Shown in pieces: positions 1 to 10,866 of a DNA stretch of 64,000 bases (within the stretch, counting starts at the first letter, position 1; every line of letters begins with the position of its first letter). The notes below the pieces were generated by a model. It saw only the letters and a program-made list of their open reading frames with translations, was not told the DNA's origin and ran no database searches. The position numbers and the translations under genes are program-made. This stretch comes from Paramarasmius palmivorus (lineage: Eukaryota > Basidiomycota > Agaricomycetes > Agaricales > Marasmiaceae): contig JAYKXP010000088.1 in the NCBI GenBank assembly GCA_037176845.1, positions 150,698-214,697 on the forward strand. The letters run 5' to 3'.

Positions 1-1506
1 TGCTGGGGGAAATGACAGAAGAGTAAGGATGAGAGAAAACATATGAACATCCCAGGAAATGATGGGTTTGCGCATCGCTAGATGGTGGTGAAAAAGAAAG
101 AGGGTGAGATGTAGCGCAAGGCACCCTGCAGAGCGTTTCCAGGTCTCTCCCAGATTGTTCCAGACGTCATTCGAATGGGGTTAGGGTCAGAAACCTTCTC
201 TCCGTCCACCATCGTCGCAAATACTTATCTCTTCACGGCTTGTGTAGGGAAACTCTGGAAGCCAGCCTATCAGCCCTGTGAGCTTTAATACGTGTCACGG
301 ACCGCTTTTTACTGACTCCATCACATACGAACGCCTCGGTCCATCGATTTCACAAGGCTCCTTTAGTCTTTTCTTCACGTTTCATTTGTCAATTCCAGCT
401 ATAACTATGCATAGAGGGCGGGAATAATGACTATCGAAATATTTATTGCTAAAGAATCGGTGTCAACGAATGCTGGCTTCCTCATGCAAAAACGTCATCC
501 AGTTCCTAACGGTAAACTTATCTCCTGCTTGCATGTACTCGTGATGGCCTACTAGCACTAAGCTCAGCTGTTTCCTTGATAGCTTCCCCTTTCGTTAGGA
601 AAGCTCTCCTAGGCGTTAAGAGGTCTGCGGTTGCTTCTCCAGATCACATCTCATATACTCATACTCCGGAGTCGATGGAGCCGTACCCTGTGCAACAGGC
701 CGTGTAACAGGCTGCTTGAAGATGAATCGCAGACTCGGATGATCTTCCTGCATGCTGTGAGCATAGATTGAACAGCTGTGGACTATCGCACAGCCGTAAA
801 GTTGCAAATCCGCCTAGCGAGACTGGCTTCGAAGTTCGTCGACCAGATTCGTGACTTATCACAACCCTGTCCCAGCATAACGGGTTGGCAGGCTGGCAAT
901 TCGTTAGCAAAGCGACTCGGAATGGGATCTACGATCGTCACTTGGCCAATCTCAGGGTTCAGATGCCAGCAAAAGACAATAACATCAGGTACGCGCGCGA
1001 GTAATGTGTGAAAACTCGGTATCAGCCACCTGTTGATCTGACAATAACCAGGATGCTCGAAAACGTCTGAATTCTATCGGTAAGTGTCCTTTTATTGTTG
1101 TTTTCAAGGTCACGTTCGAATCAGATATACCTAAAACATCTCGGCCAATGCCACTATAACTGTTCTGACTGGGAACGACGTCCGCGTTTTCAACTATAGG
1201 TGTCACCACATGGCTGGAAACTTTGTCCCAAGGCGCCCCGCGAAACCGTATACATTACAAGTATAAATCATGATTCCAATCAATCCCCGGTTTACTGCTT
1301 TCCTTCCTTGTACCGAACGCTCGACTGATACATAAATCCATTGTTCGTCTAGAAAGTCAAGCTGCATTTTACTTCGCCTCAAGTACAAAGCGGCCGAATA
1401 GGTGGTCTGGGTTCAAGCTTTGTCTCCGCTGGATGTCTATGATACATAACCAGCCTACGTTATTACCGAAGCTGCCCCAAAGTTACCGATCGCCGACCCT
1501 GCCACA
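1..1506. other. no gene seen
   Basis: Open frames here are short, overlap one another and show no recognisable motif or intron-exon pattern. The last 100 bases before 1608 belong to the promoter of the CCCH gene. Confidence 0.5.
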
Positions 1507-1515
1507 TATATAAAA
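1507..1515 (+). promoter_or_regulatory. TATA-like box of CCCH gene
   Basis: TATATAAAA lies about 95 bases upstream of the ATG at 1608, a normal spacing for a basidiomycete promoter with a short 5' leader. Confidence 0.45.
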
Positions 1516-1607
1516 GACAAGGAACCTCTTCTCGTTGTATGACCGTCGTTGAAGCCACAACTACCCCATTTCGTTTCGCGGCTTGCAGCCTGTTTGAAGG
1601 AGTCTAG

Positions 1608-3041
1608 ATGGAAAAGCGGATGAGTACGAAGGCGTCGAAAAACCGACACAGTAAGCACTATCTCCAATTGCGTCTATTTTAGAACTAACTAGCGTGTTCT
1701 ACAGCCAAACCGTGCAGATATTTTCAGACAAATAGCTGTCCCAAAAGCGAAGAGCAATGCGACTTTGCCCATGTTATTACCAGCGACCCCCTTCTACTCC
1801 AACATGCTAGACCTTGTCGTTTTTATCAAGCCGGATATTGTAGGAATGGTGGTGGCTGCCGTTTTAGACATATCGATAGTGATCAGGGTTCAGAGGGTGC
1901 GCGTCGCGGTTTGCTTCAAATTTAGCTAACAAGCATTCTGACTTGATTCTGACAGAAGGTGTCAACGTTCCGTGCCTGAGTCCCGTAGACGACAACAAAG
2001 AGTTGGTTGAGTCGATGTATCCTCTCCGTACGTTCACCGGTAGATCTATAATCTCACATATTGCTCACCATGACGACTCAGACCCGGGATCATTTTCTTC
2101 TCCGTTTTTTGGCCAACCTGGTGCACCCACAGTATATATCCCGTCTCCAGGTTACTGGTCTAGCCACGACTATCCCGTATCTCCCAACTTCTATTCGTAT
2201 CCAGAAGAGTCTCATTACTATGTCCCGCCGATTCCTTCGACAACTTCTCCCGTCCGGAATGATTATGACTCGGCGACGTATTCAAGGCCACGATCTAGAA
2301 CAAAAATGTATAAAAGTCAGTGCATCCCAATCCACATCGCGTTTCGAAGGCTGACCTTCTACCTATAGCAAAATTGTGTAAGTATTACAATAGCCCAAGG
2401 AAGTTCTGTCCGAAAGGAGATGAATGTACATTGTGAGTGTTAGTTTGATTTCGAGTTGGATTTTGTGAATGCTCACTTCCTCACTAATGACTTATTTTTG
2501 ATAGCATCCACATGGAACCTGGGGTGAAGCGGACTGATGCGTCGAGTGAGGCTCAAGAAATCAGTGAGCCAGAGCTTCCTCCCAAACCTTTGTCTCCTCT
2601 GGAAGCTAGTCGCCAACGAGGCTTCTATCCCATTACATGGCGGGTCATCGGAGGCGGAGTTCTCATGGGAGTAAATAAATGTTAGTGACATCCCTTTTCA
2701 GTCGTGTGCAATGCCCGGTTCAATATGTATCTCTCTAATAGCCAATACCGAGCAATCTCATGCGCCACCAAAGGAGTCCACTTTCAGCGAACCGTCCCCG
2801 GGCAGTACGGGGCAATCTCTGTTGAGATCGCCCGCCCCAGCACCGTTGACGCTAAACGTGGATGTCCACGAAGTTCCTAAAGAGAACTCCCCTCGTATGC
2901 GAGCTCGAGCGAATTCTATACCGTCTACGCCCAGCATCACCCAAGTGGACGCGACAGCTGTAAGTACTAGTGCTTTTATAGTATTGACTGAGGGGAGCTG
3001 ATGAAACCTGACAGCTGTTCGCTGCGGCCGAGTCACCGTAA
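1608..3041 (+). CDS. three-finger CCCH zinc-finger protein
   Basis: Seven exons (1608-1650, 1705-1896, 1956-2315, 2369-2432, 2505-2680, 2742-2959, 3015-3041) join in phase to 359 aa. Fingers one and two form a close tandem near the N-terminus, C18-x7-C-x6-C-x3-H37 and C52-x7-C-x5-C-x3-H70. A third, C-x9-C-x5-C-x3-H at about 202-222, is split by an intron between its third Cys and the His. The linker between fingers two and three is rich in Pro, Ser and Tyr, and the C-terminal part is Ser/Pro-rich and probably disordered. CCCH fingers of this spacing generally bind single-stranded RNA, so an mRNA-binding role is the likely one, but nothing identifies a named orthologue. The start was chosen because it directly follows a TATA box and gives a short exon in frame with finger one. 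Confidence 0.85.
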
Positions 3042-3581
3042 TCAACAAGGACTTAGCCCTTCCACTCATGGATGGAATCATATCTTTCGACATTCAGATT
3101 CCAATCTAGACCCCTATTTCGTGAACATTCCATCAAGGACCCTAGACTTTTGCTGTATACTAGACAATGTAACATGTATATTTAAGGGCATTCATAGCAT
3201 CGCTCTTGTACTTAATTAAAGAACGAAACTTGGCTCGTTGTTGGGTGTGATTTTCTTCTTAACACTCATCCAGTGCCAGCTCATGAATCCAATACGCCGT
3301 GTATGGTGTTAGTAGCGTTTAGTACACTTCAAAGCAAGCGCTGGGCACTACGCGTCCCAGCGGCATCACGCAATGATAAGATAGAATCACGTCAGATATC
3401 AGATAAGATACCGCACGATTTTTTGTCACGGCCTTGGCCCGGCCCATCATGTTGCCTGCAAGCGACGAGCCTTTTTGGGGATCTTTCTCCTGGAGCGACT
3501 GGTTACGCAACAGCCTTTCTTTTTTATACCACAATCTGCTGGTGGCTCGTCCTTTCCTTCCCCACTTCTCCCCGGACCATC
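3042..3581. other. intergenic, no gene seen
   Basis: Holds the 3' end of the CCCH gene and the promoter of the heme oxygenase gene. An open frame runs in frame into the heme oxygenase from 3273, but its translation has no family resemblance before the Met at 3582. Confidence 0.5.
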
Positions 3582-4703
3582 ATGTCAAGTTCCATCGATT
3601 TCTCCAGACCCCTCAGCGACGTGCTTCGAGAATGCACTAAAGAGGCTCACCAACATATCGAGACGAGTGCCGCCGCGACGGCTTTGTTGTCGGGTCAAGT
3701 AACTAAGGAGGAGTACGTTCGGTTTTTAATGATGCTTTGGCACGTCTATGCGTGAGTAGTGACTCGAAATCGATTGTTGAATACGTTTACTCAATGACCC
3801 TGACGAATCAGCGCGCTCGAGCAAGGATTGGAGAGACACGCCACGAACCCCATTTTAGAGCCCACCTACAACCCCCCTTTACTAGAACGAGCCCCCGCAC
3901 TATCTTCCGACATCTCTTACCTTCTTCAAGTGCCTGAGAATTCATGGAGGTCACATCCCATTCATACAACTCTGCTTTCGTCGGCACCTTACGGACTCAC
4001 CGACTATGTCAATCGTATACACGAATTATCGGACTCGGAAGATCCGTCACCACTACTTGCCCATGCTTATGTTCGTTACCTTGGAGATCTCAGCGGCGGC
4101 CAGACGATCCGGCACACAATAGCGAAGGCCTATGGCCTCGACGAAGCGAGCGGACAGGGGCTTTCATTCTACGCTTTCAAGGAACTGAAGAGCTCGAAAC
4201 CAGCAAACCAGGGAGAGATGAAGCGGATCAAGGACTGGTTCCGTGCAGGGATGAATACTGGTGCTGGTGACAACAAAGAACTGAAGGGTGCGTGTTTGCG
4301 TATGACATTTACATGGATGCTAACCTTCTTTGCTCTTCTAGCTTCCATTGCCGCAGAAGCTAATCGGGTCTTCCACCTAAACGGTGGCCTCTTCAATGCC
4401 ATGTTGGAAGTAGAAGACCCAGAACAGGAGAAAGCGCTTACATCAGACGAGCCACCCGTTTTTATTACCCCACCTTCACGATCAGAGGGCAAAGGCTACT
4501 CAGTTGCCTCTGTGGCAGCTGTCATCGCGGCCGGTGCGTGTACTCGATGAATCTCGGTCGTAAAGGTCATCTCATGTCTTTATCTAGTCTCTGTGGCCCA
4601 CTTTGCGTTGACGGTCGGCGGATTCACGGGTGAAAGAGGTTATTCTAAGCTCGTCATCGTTGAGGGATGGTTATATTCTGTGTGGAAGGCTATTACAGCG
4701 TGA
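3582..4703 (+). CDS. HMX1: heme oxygenase, tail-anchored
   Basis: Four exons (3582-3751, 3812-4287, 4342-4533, 4588-4703) close in phase to 317 aa. The protein would open the haem ring to biliverdin, iron and carbon monoxide. The proximal haem-ligand context TKEAH is at about residues 19-23, and the family signature around YVRYLGDLSGGQ is at about 143-154. A hydrophobic stretch with small residues near 265-290 (SVASVAAVIAAVSVAHFAL) fits a C-terminal membrane anchor, as in yeast Hmx1, which would place the enzyme on the ER face. The last codon is followed by TGA inside what looks like another GTGAGT donor, so an alternative longer C-terminus by splicing at 4700 cannot be excluded. Neighbours are unrelated in function. 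Confidence 0.92.
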
Positions 4704-5202
4704 GTAATGACCCTTTTACGGTTATAACGATGCTTTCAGTGGAGGAGTTACGTATTTGTGGATTTATGGATGCTACGTTTATCTGGAATGAATACATGTT
4801 ATCTTCTAATGACTCAGATATCAGCCGGAGATTCTCATTTATCCCAGATTTGAAGGATGGGGCTGTTGCTATTGCTGTGTTCCAGTGCTTTCTACAGCAG
4901 AAAGGACAGCCTCGGCTTCTAGGAGGGTCATGATATTTGGGCCCCCATCCATGTGATGTTCACACATGGATCTGCATGCCACCTGGCAGCAGACTTATGA
5001 TTGCTCAGCGATCCCAACAGCAAAGAACGCAAGTTGTACGTGGCTCTCGCACGCAAGAATAAACACTAATCCAGTCGAGGCTGATAAGATAAGCGCTAGG
5101 TCAGGACGACACGATCCGACTGCTTGGGCGTCTGTTTCCAAATTGAGTACACTTTCGCAGTATACGTACTTATATGACGAGGAAGAGAAGAGAAGGCGAC
5201 CA
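4704..5202. other. intergenic, no gene seen
   Basis: Lies between two convergent genes and contains only short, unsupported frames. Confidence 0.5.
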
Positions 5203-5776
5203 CTATCTTCCTGCCGAGTCCGGTAATTGGAGAGGTCGAGAGCGGCCATCCGCTGTCACGAAAGGCAGCATCTCAGTAACCAGCCTGGCTCCAAAGGTAC
5301 AAATTACTTGGCCAGTCGGCTTGTACTTCAAAGTGTATTCCCTATCTCCTGCAAGAGGAAACCAGTTGCCGCCGTCTATCGTGAATACGGGGCCCTCGCA
5401 ATCATAAACACCAATTGGGCATGGGTCGCGCGCAATCTTTCCATCTTCTGAATATCTTGAGCAGGAAACGCTTTGAGATGGGAAGCTCTTCAGGCCACCC
5501 TGCCAGTGGGTCGGTGTAAGGTCGAACGTAGACATCAAATTCTCTGTAACGTTCGCGGGTGTCGCGGGTGAGATCAACCTTCATCTGTAGTTTCAGATTG
5601 AGCGAAGAGTTCTCCTCCAAGGAATCTTCTCACCATATCTTCCCAGAATGCTCGAGCTTGAGCAAACTCTGGGAATGGAAGAACGGGAGACTCGTATTTG
5701 GGCTCATGTGGACTGGGCACATAGGGTGCAGGACGAGGCTTGTAGTATGAGGAAGCGTCGTAGCACTCATCGTCCG
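5203..5776 (-). pseudogene. frameshifted copy of gene at 63.3 kb
   Basis: Matches the gene at 63305-63834 along almost all its length: FPEFAQARAFWEDM in exon 1, then an intron, then ADLT..YV RPYTDP and WPEELPISKRFLLKIF in exon 2. Immediately after KIF the reading frame changes: the distal part (CPIGVYDCEGPVFTIDG, then KYKPTGQVICTFGA) continues in another frame. Aligning the two copies shows a net gain of one base between about 5430 and 5465, with no GT..AG intron that would repair it. There is also no ATG in the frame of exon 1 (conserved residues begin around DDECYDASS), unlike the 63 kb copy. The family is unknown to me; the two Cys and the repeated aromatic residues suggest a compact beta-rich domain, but I do not assign a function. 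Confidence 0.65.
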
Positions 5777-7466
5777 GCAGGATAAATGTTAAATATTGAA
5801 TAGCTTGTGGTCTTTCAAAATTTCACGGTTGACGTGGACTAACCGTAGGCAAGCCTCACTTCTAATTCTCCAGGTAAGGAGTTAACGGCGACGCGTCCAG
5901 GGCCTGGGTGAAGTCGAACGTTGTCCATCGCAGGCCTGTCAGTGAAGAATGATCAACATACCTCTTGAATTACGGTGTGCAATAGGCGGGCCAAAGTGCT
6001 CATGACTTTGCTCTTCTCTGTCGTGCATAGAGGCAGAAGTGAAGTACTAGTACTTAGGAGTACTTAGGACTAAGGAGACCCCTGATCTACTCCTATCTGC
6101 ATCACATGGTCAGCGACAGACCGTGACTGGAAATCTATCAATCCTATCAACCCGCCGTTTTATAGCAAATCCAGGTCAACTTCAAGCTTCAAGACTCTTT
6201 CTTGTCAAGGAGTGATTTGATGGACTTGTGACAGGGAAGGGTGCGTCTTCCAAGTTTTTTTTTTTTTTTACCTTGCAGTCAACTAAATTCACGAACAATA
6301 AATCTGCAGGGAAGAGACGGCCGTGTAATGAGATCTATCATCTGCAGTATCGAACATTCATGACGAGCCAACTGCAAGATCCTTTCATGAATCGCGATTC
6401 GTGTACATATCTCGGCTTCAGTACGATGTCCCAAAGAACATCCGGCGAAAATAGAACTTGTCACAGTCAATCCCATGCAATGAACACCTATCTTCGTAGG
6501 CGATGTGATGCTCTTGCTATTCAGGAAGCCGTTGAGGATTACCTTTACCGCTCAGCGCTCAATGTGAAGAGATCCCAGGGATCTTTTCTCAGGATGGCAA
6601 AATTAGCAGATCTTGCACGGAGTCGCGAACACAAAGCGCTTTCTTTGCATCTTTGGAGCCCTTCTGCTCTGAATAGCCTGCCGTTCCCGCTGTTAACGAT
6701 CTAAACACGAGTTGGTGCGAAACATATCATGTTTACCTCTCTTCGACGAACTCGGAGCCTGACTGCGTATGACCTCGTCAACGACGCTGGGAAGATAAGA
6801 ACTGAATGGATGTGACAGCTTCTTTCTTGCTGTGGTTGATGGTGATGGGTAAGCAACTTCTATGGCGCCATTCTGTCGAGTCAGAGTTCAGAGCGTTGAT
6901 GTTAAGCGATGCCAACGAGTGCAGGTCCTAACCTCTCGGAGAACGATATATGCCTTCGGACTCCCGTCCAACTCCCGTCGAGGCGGATTCAGAGGGATTG
7001 GTAACGGTGAACGTCCTGTCGTCGAGTCATAAATGGGCGCTACTGTACTGAATGTTGCCCATTTGCAATGTCATTTCCTGTTCATTTCCAAGTTTTGGGG
7101 TCAAACAGAAATTTGGGTCGAATAGGAGACCGGTGGAGATTTCGGTGCTTGAACTACTTCCGACTCAACAATTCCATACAGCACATACCTCTACCTTGTC
7201 TACAGTCTACCGGTACCCCAGACAGATATACACCTGAAATCGCGGGGTAACATGCCTATCAGACTTTCGTCCCTTGTTGACGATAGAAGGAAATATCTTC
7301 TCACGAGTGCTATGCTTGACGACGAGGGATTGCCAGCGATTGTTGATACTCATTTCAGGGAACCTCTTCTACTTTTCTTTTCATTGCAGGTCATCCATCC
7401 CCCGGTGCTTTTGCCTGGCGCAAGCATTGTTTCTTCTTTTTTGGGTTATTCTGGTAACGGCAGAGG
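5777..7466. other. long intergenic stretch
   Basis: A 158-codon frame lies at 6228-6704 but begins in a run of 15 T (6255-6269) and resembles nothing. Around 5850-5870 there is a GTGAGGCTTGCC stretch (minus strand), also found upstream of the paralogue at 63.9 kb, so the duplicated unit reaches past the coding part. Otherwise nothing is supported; the last few hundred bases must hold the promoter of the membrane protein gene. Confidence 0.4.
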
Positions 7467-8441
7467 ATGGCGTCGACTACTGCTTCTTCGTCGACTGCCT
7501 CATCTTCGACTACCCCCGAAGAACCGCGGCCGCAGGCAGGTCCCTTGCCGCTGAAGCGGGGGGAGATTGGGTATAGGGAGGAGCAACATGAACCCGTAGC
7601 GGAGGAGGCAACCTCTGAACCAGCACTACCGGCTCGTCACCCAGCAGACAGGGAAAATACATCTTCAGAAAGCGACAACTCCAATGCCACTACGACCACA
7701 TCTACGGATTCTTCGTCCCCCACTCCTTCTGCATCCACAAACTCGATCAAAAAGTTCCTGAAACCCAAGAAGATTTCGTATGGGGGCATAATGTTGAGCA
7801 CGTTGCTGGCCTTTGTTATCCAGCTCATCATGATCGGAGGAACCATTGCAGCTTGGGTCGTTTCTACGTTGATGCTGAACAAGAGGAAGAAGGAGTCGCA
7901 GGAATCACAGGGAGGAGACACCATGACACAGGCAGCAGTTTCTTCAACGATCTTCATCCATGTGGTTTTTACCATCGCCATGCTTGGGCAGTTGCTCTTT
8001 CTTGAACGCCGAGTATTCCGTTTACGTGCAGAACGGTACGCACATTTCCACCCTGGAGAGATATTGCCAACGTCTAGGCGATTCCGGAACATGGATCCGT
8101 CCGTTGGGTTGTCGCCCTGGAATCGGCCGCCTCTTCCCACATATGCTGCTGCTCTTGCACAGAGTGGTGTCGGTACAGGCGATGTCGAAGACCACATAAT
8201 TGCCCAGCCGCCGCCACCTGCATACGGCAACACTCGAGGAAGTACCTTGTTGCTATCAGGCTTTCTTCGTAATAGTTTGCGAGCTCAGAGACCGGCTTCA
8301 GAGACTTCGCAGACAAGGAGCGATAGGCCAGTCAGTTACCGGAGTACGGACGAGGAATGGGAGGTGGTTCAGGACATCGACCGTGCGCGTCGATTGGAGG
8401 AGACTCTTGCTAGGCTGGAGAGACCCAGATCCAGAAACTAG
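7467..8441 (+). CDS. two-pass membrane protein, low-complexity tails
   Basis: A single open exon of 324 aa. The first about 90 residues are rich in Ser, Thr, Glu and Pro and look disordered. A basic patch (KKFLKPKK, about 94-101) precedes a first hydrophobic helix at about 105-135 (LLAFVIQLIMIGGTIAAWVV). A Lys/Glu loop separates it from a second at about 153-180 (IFIHVVFTIAMLGQLLF). The C-terminal half is cytosol-like, with a PPPPAY motif near 249-254 that could serve as a PY motif for a Rsp5-type ubiquitin ligase, and a charged helix at the end (RRLEETLARLE). The positive-inside rule would place the N-terminus in the cytoplasm. I do not recognise the family. The next gene is an arrestin-like protein, and such arrestins recruit Rsp5 to membrane proteins, but no link is shown by the sequence. 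Confidence 0.8.
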   Translation: MASTTASSSTASSSTTPEEPRPQAGPLPLKRGEIGYREEQHEPVAEEATSEPALPARHPADRENTSSESDNSNATTTTSTDSSSPTPSASTNSIKKFLKPKKISYGGIMLSTLLAFVIQLIMIGGTIAAWVVSTLMLNKRKKESQESQGGDTMTQAAVSSTIFIHVVFTIAMLGQLLFLERRVFRLRAERYAHFHPGEILPTSRRFRNMDPSVGLSPWNRPPLPTYAAALAQSGVGTGDVEDHIIAQPPPPAYGNTRGSTLLLSGFLRNSLRAQRPASETSQTRSDRPVSYRSTDEEWEVVQDIDRARRLEETLARLERPRSRN

Positions 8442-9005
8442 TAACCCGAAAGGTACTTACAAACGTTAATGGGTACGTGAGATGGTAGCAATCTGATGTC
8501 ATAACAACACTGAAACAAGCCCCATCAAAGGTGTATGAAGCTCGTAATCCAGTTGAACGTTTGCGCCTTTCTGTTGTTGGTGTAATTCTGGTGTAATTGC
8601 GACATGTGGACAATAAACACCTTTGTAGCGTACAAACCTACCCTGTATTCGACTAAATCGCACGTTCCATTCCTTCGCATATTTATGCTCTTCCATCTCG
8701 TTCCCCCTGGTTCCATGCGCAAAAGGGAGGAGATTCCATTCTTCCCCGAGGTCCGACGCATGGAAGGGGCGGGTCCGAATAGAGCCGCCGTCGACGAGAT
8801 GCCCAGGGAAGATTGATTCGTGTTCCGGATCTTGACACCGGTATGTGCGGCGGTCGCTTATTTTCACCACAAAATTTTTATCGTGTCAAACTCTTCCTCA
8901 TTTGTACCTGTCGTAACGTGCATGAGCGGCTTTGTTTAACATGACTCATAAAAAACGAACCCTAAATCCTCTTTCCTTTCCTTCCTTTAAAGTTTTTTCT
9001 TCGAT
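8442..9005. other. intergenic
   Basis: Two minus-strand frames (8499-8870 and 8525-8761) overlap here in different frames without motifs. Pyrimidine-rich tracts at 8970-8995 precede the promoter of the arrestin-like gene. Confidence 0.4.
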
Positions 9006-9014
9006 TATAAATAG
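9006..9014 (+). promoter_or_regulatory. TATA box of arrestin-like gene
   Basis: TATAAATAG ends 48 bases before the ATG at 9063 and follows a CT-rich tract, a common fungal core-promoter layout. Confidence 0.6.
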
Positions 9015-9062
9015 TGCAGGTCCAAGCCTCTTGCGGTTTGTTTTCCGTTCCTCCTCAACCGA

Positions 9063-10522
9063 ATGACCTCACCAATCGTTGACGCAGAAGTTCTACCATC
9101 ATACACTGTATCTTCTCCTCCGCCTTGCTATTCCTCTAATCTAGCATGCGGTGAACAATGCATCCAGCATACACCTCGTTGTGGATCGCGCCCCTCTGGA
9201 ACGTTCACAAAGCAGTCTGGCGGAGTGACTGTCGTCCTCATGGAGCAGCACAATGACGCGACTATCCCCATGTATGGTCGACACGGCATAGTACACGGTG
9301 TTGTCTCCCTCGACCATCGAGAAATTGTTAGCGACGTGAGAGTCAAAGTGAGTTTTTAACGTGTTTTCCGTCGTGATCGTCAACTGAACCGCCCAGAACA
9401 GCTTGAAGGTCGCATGCGCGTTCTAATCCCAGGAGGCGGTTCTCGGACGATAGAATTAGTCCATGACCTTCAATCGCTATGGTCCTACAACCCAGCTACA
9501 GACCTGGATGCCATTTGCCCTAGTACGCTTCCATTCTCGTGCGCCTTCCCGACAACCTTCGAGGACAGGGGCGTCAAGCACAATATTCCGCCTTCGTTCG
9601 ACCTTTCCTGTCTTGGTCCTTCTGGCCTGATTGCTAGTATCGACTACAGCCTTCAAGTAAAGGTCATTAAAGGACGCCACCGGGGAATAGGACTCTGGGT
9701 CAAAGTCAAAAAGTAAAGCCTAATTCCTCTTACTGCTGTGCAGCCCTCGCTAATGCACGTTTCCTCCCATAGAATCAGAATTCCTATCAAATATGTTCCT
9801 CGGTCGCGACCACCACGTCCTATAGTCGGAGATCCTGACCTCTTCTCCGATCTCAAAATTTCTCCCGAGGAATGGCATCAGACTTTATCGACAGTGCCCT
9901 CTCGTTCGCCTGGAACGGTTTCCCCAATAAATTGCAACGTAAGTTTTTGCTCTGCCATATGCGCCATTGCATTCATTTAATACGCTTATTCGCCAGTTCT
10001 TCGTGCCTTCATCCAAAGTCTTCTCCTTCGGCGATGTCATCCCCTTCCACATACAACTAAGTGGTCCTCTCAATTCGCTGCGCGACCTCTCGCAGACGGG
10101 ACCCAAGTCTGCCGCGTCGCCACCCATCGTCCGGGTTCACCTACTTCGGCAGATATCGCTAGACATCGAAGGTCAGAAAGCTTGGAGAAACACCACGCTT
10201 TCTCATGGCAAAGTCTGGTCGATACCGCCACCCATGAGTACCATCACTGACCCTACAGGTTCTCGTGAAGAGAGCCTCGACTGGGAAGGTGAAATCAATG
10301 TACCGGACAATGTATGTCCCAGCTTCAGCGTGGGCGACATGGCCGTCAAGGTACGCGTTGTTATCGCCGTCTATTGTAACACTTGCTGATTCTCGTCTGT
10401 AGGATTTCCTTGTGTTAACGATCATTCCATCCAATCTTCAACGATCATCTTTAACGAACCATCAATCATCTGTTTCTACTCGGCTTGTTACGGACTCTTG
10501 GATCGAAGAACCTTCATCATGA
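9063..10522 (+). CDS. arrestin-like protein
   Basis: Five exons (9063-9347, 9402-9712, 9773-9938, 9997-10350, 10403-10522) join in phase to 411 aa. The N-terminal part has the alternating beta pattern of an arrestin N-domain, with GIVHGVVSLDHREIVSDVRV followed by LEGRMRVLIPGG. The second half fits the C-domain: FSFGDVIPFHIQLSGP near 265-280, then VRVHLLRQISLDIEG, and PSFSVGDMAVKDFLVLTI near the end. The overall length and the lack of enzymatic motifs fit the fungal alpha-arrestin group that sorts membrane proteins by bringing in a ubiquitin ligase. A consensus PY motif is not obvious, so adaptor activity is unproven. Assignment is by fold pattern rather than by a sharp signature. Confidence 0.75.
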
Positions 10523-10866
10523 ATATTTTGCATAGACAATTCTACGGATTGAAAAAGTATGATTAGAGACATCTATTAATTATTGTACTATTAGGGACTT
10601 AAGGCAAACTAGAGGGGATATTGGATTATTGGATATACATGCACATTACTACAGATTATTATTATTATGCGTTTCAACAATGTATAATTAGCAAGAACGC
10701 AATGTAACATGCTCATTTCCATCTTCAAGACCCGAAAAGCTTTTTTGCCACTTGGTGATGTCGATGAACGTTTGTGATTTTTTTTGCCGAGTGTGCCTGT
10801 TTTGTTTTGTGCCTGCCGGAGAAAAAAAAATTGGACCTCGAGCGCTTACGCCATTTACACCTCAAT
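10523..10866. other. AT-rich intergenic, ADE2 promoter
   Basis: AT-rich sequence with runs of T and A (10779-10786, 10822-10830) just before the ADE2 start. No open frame with support. Confidence 0.5.

Noticed and set aside
3273..3581. In-frame N-terminal extension of the heme oxygenase
   Set aside because: The extra 103 residues lack any family resemblance and the Met at 3582 fits the usual length.
6228..6704. 158-codon plus-strand frame
   Set aside because: It begins in a poly-T run and shows neither motif nor intron signals.
7637..8233. 198-codon minus-strand frame
   Set aside because: It is the antisense shadow of the two-pass membrane protein gene, which has clear helices and composition.
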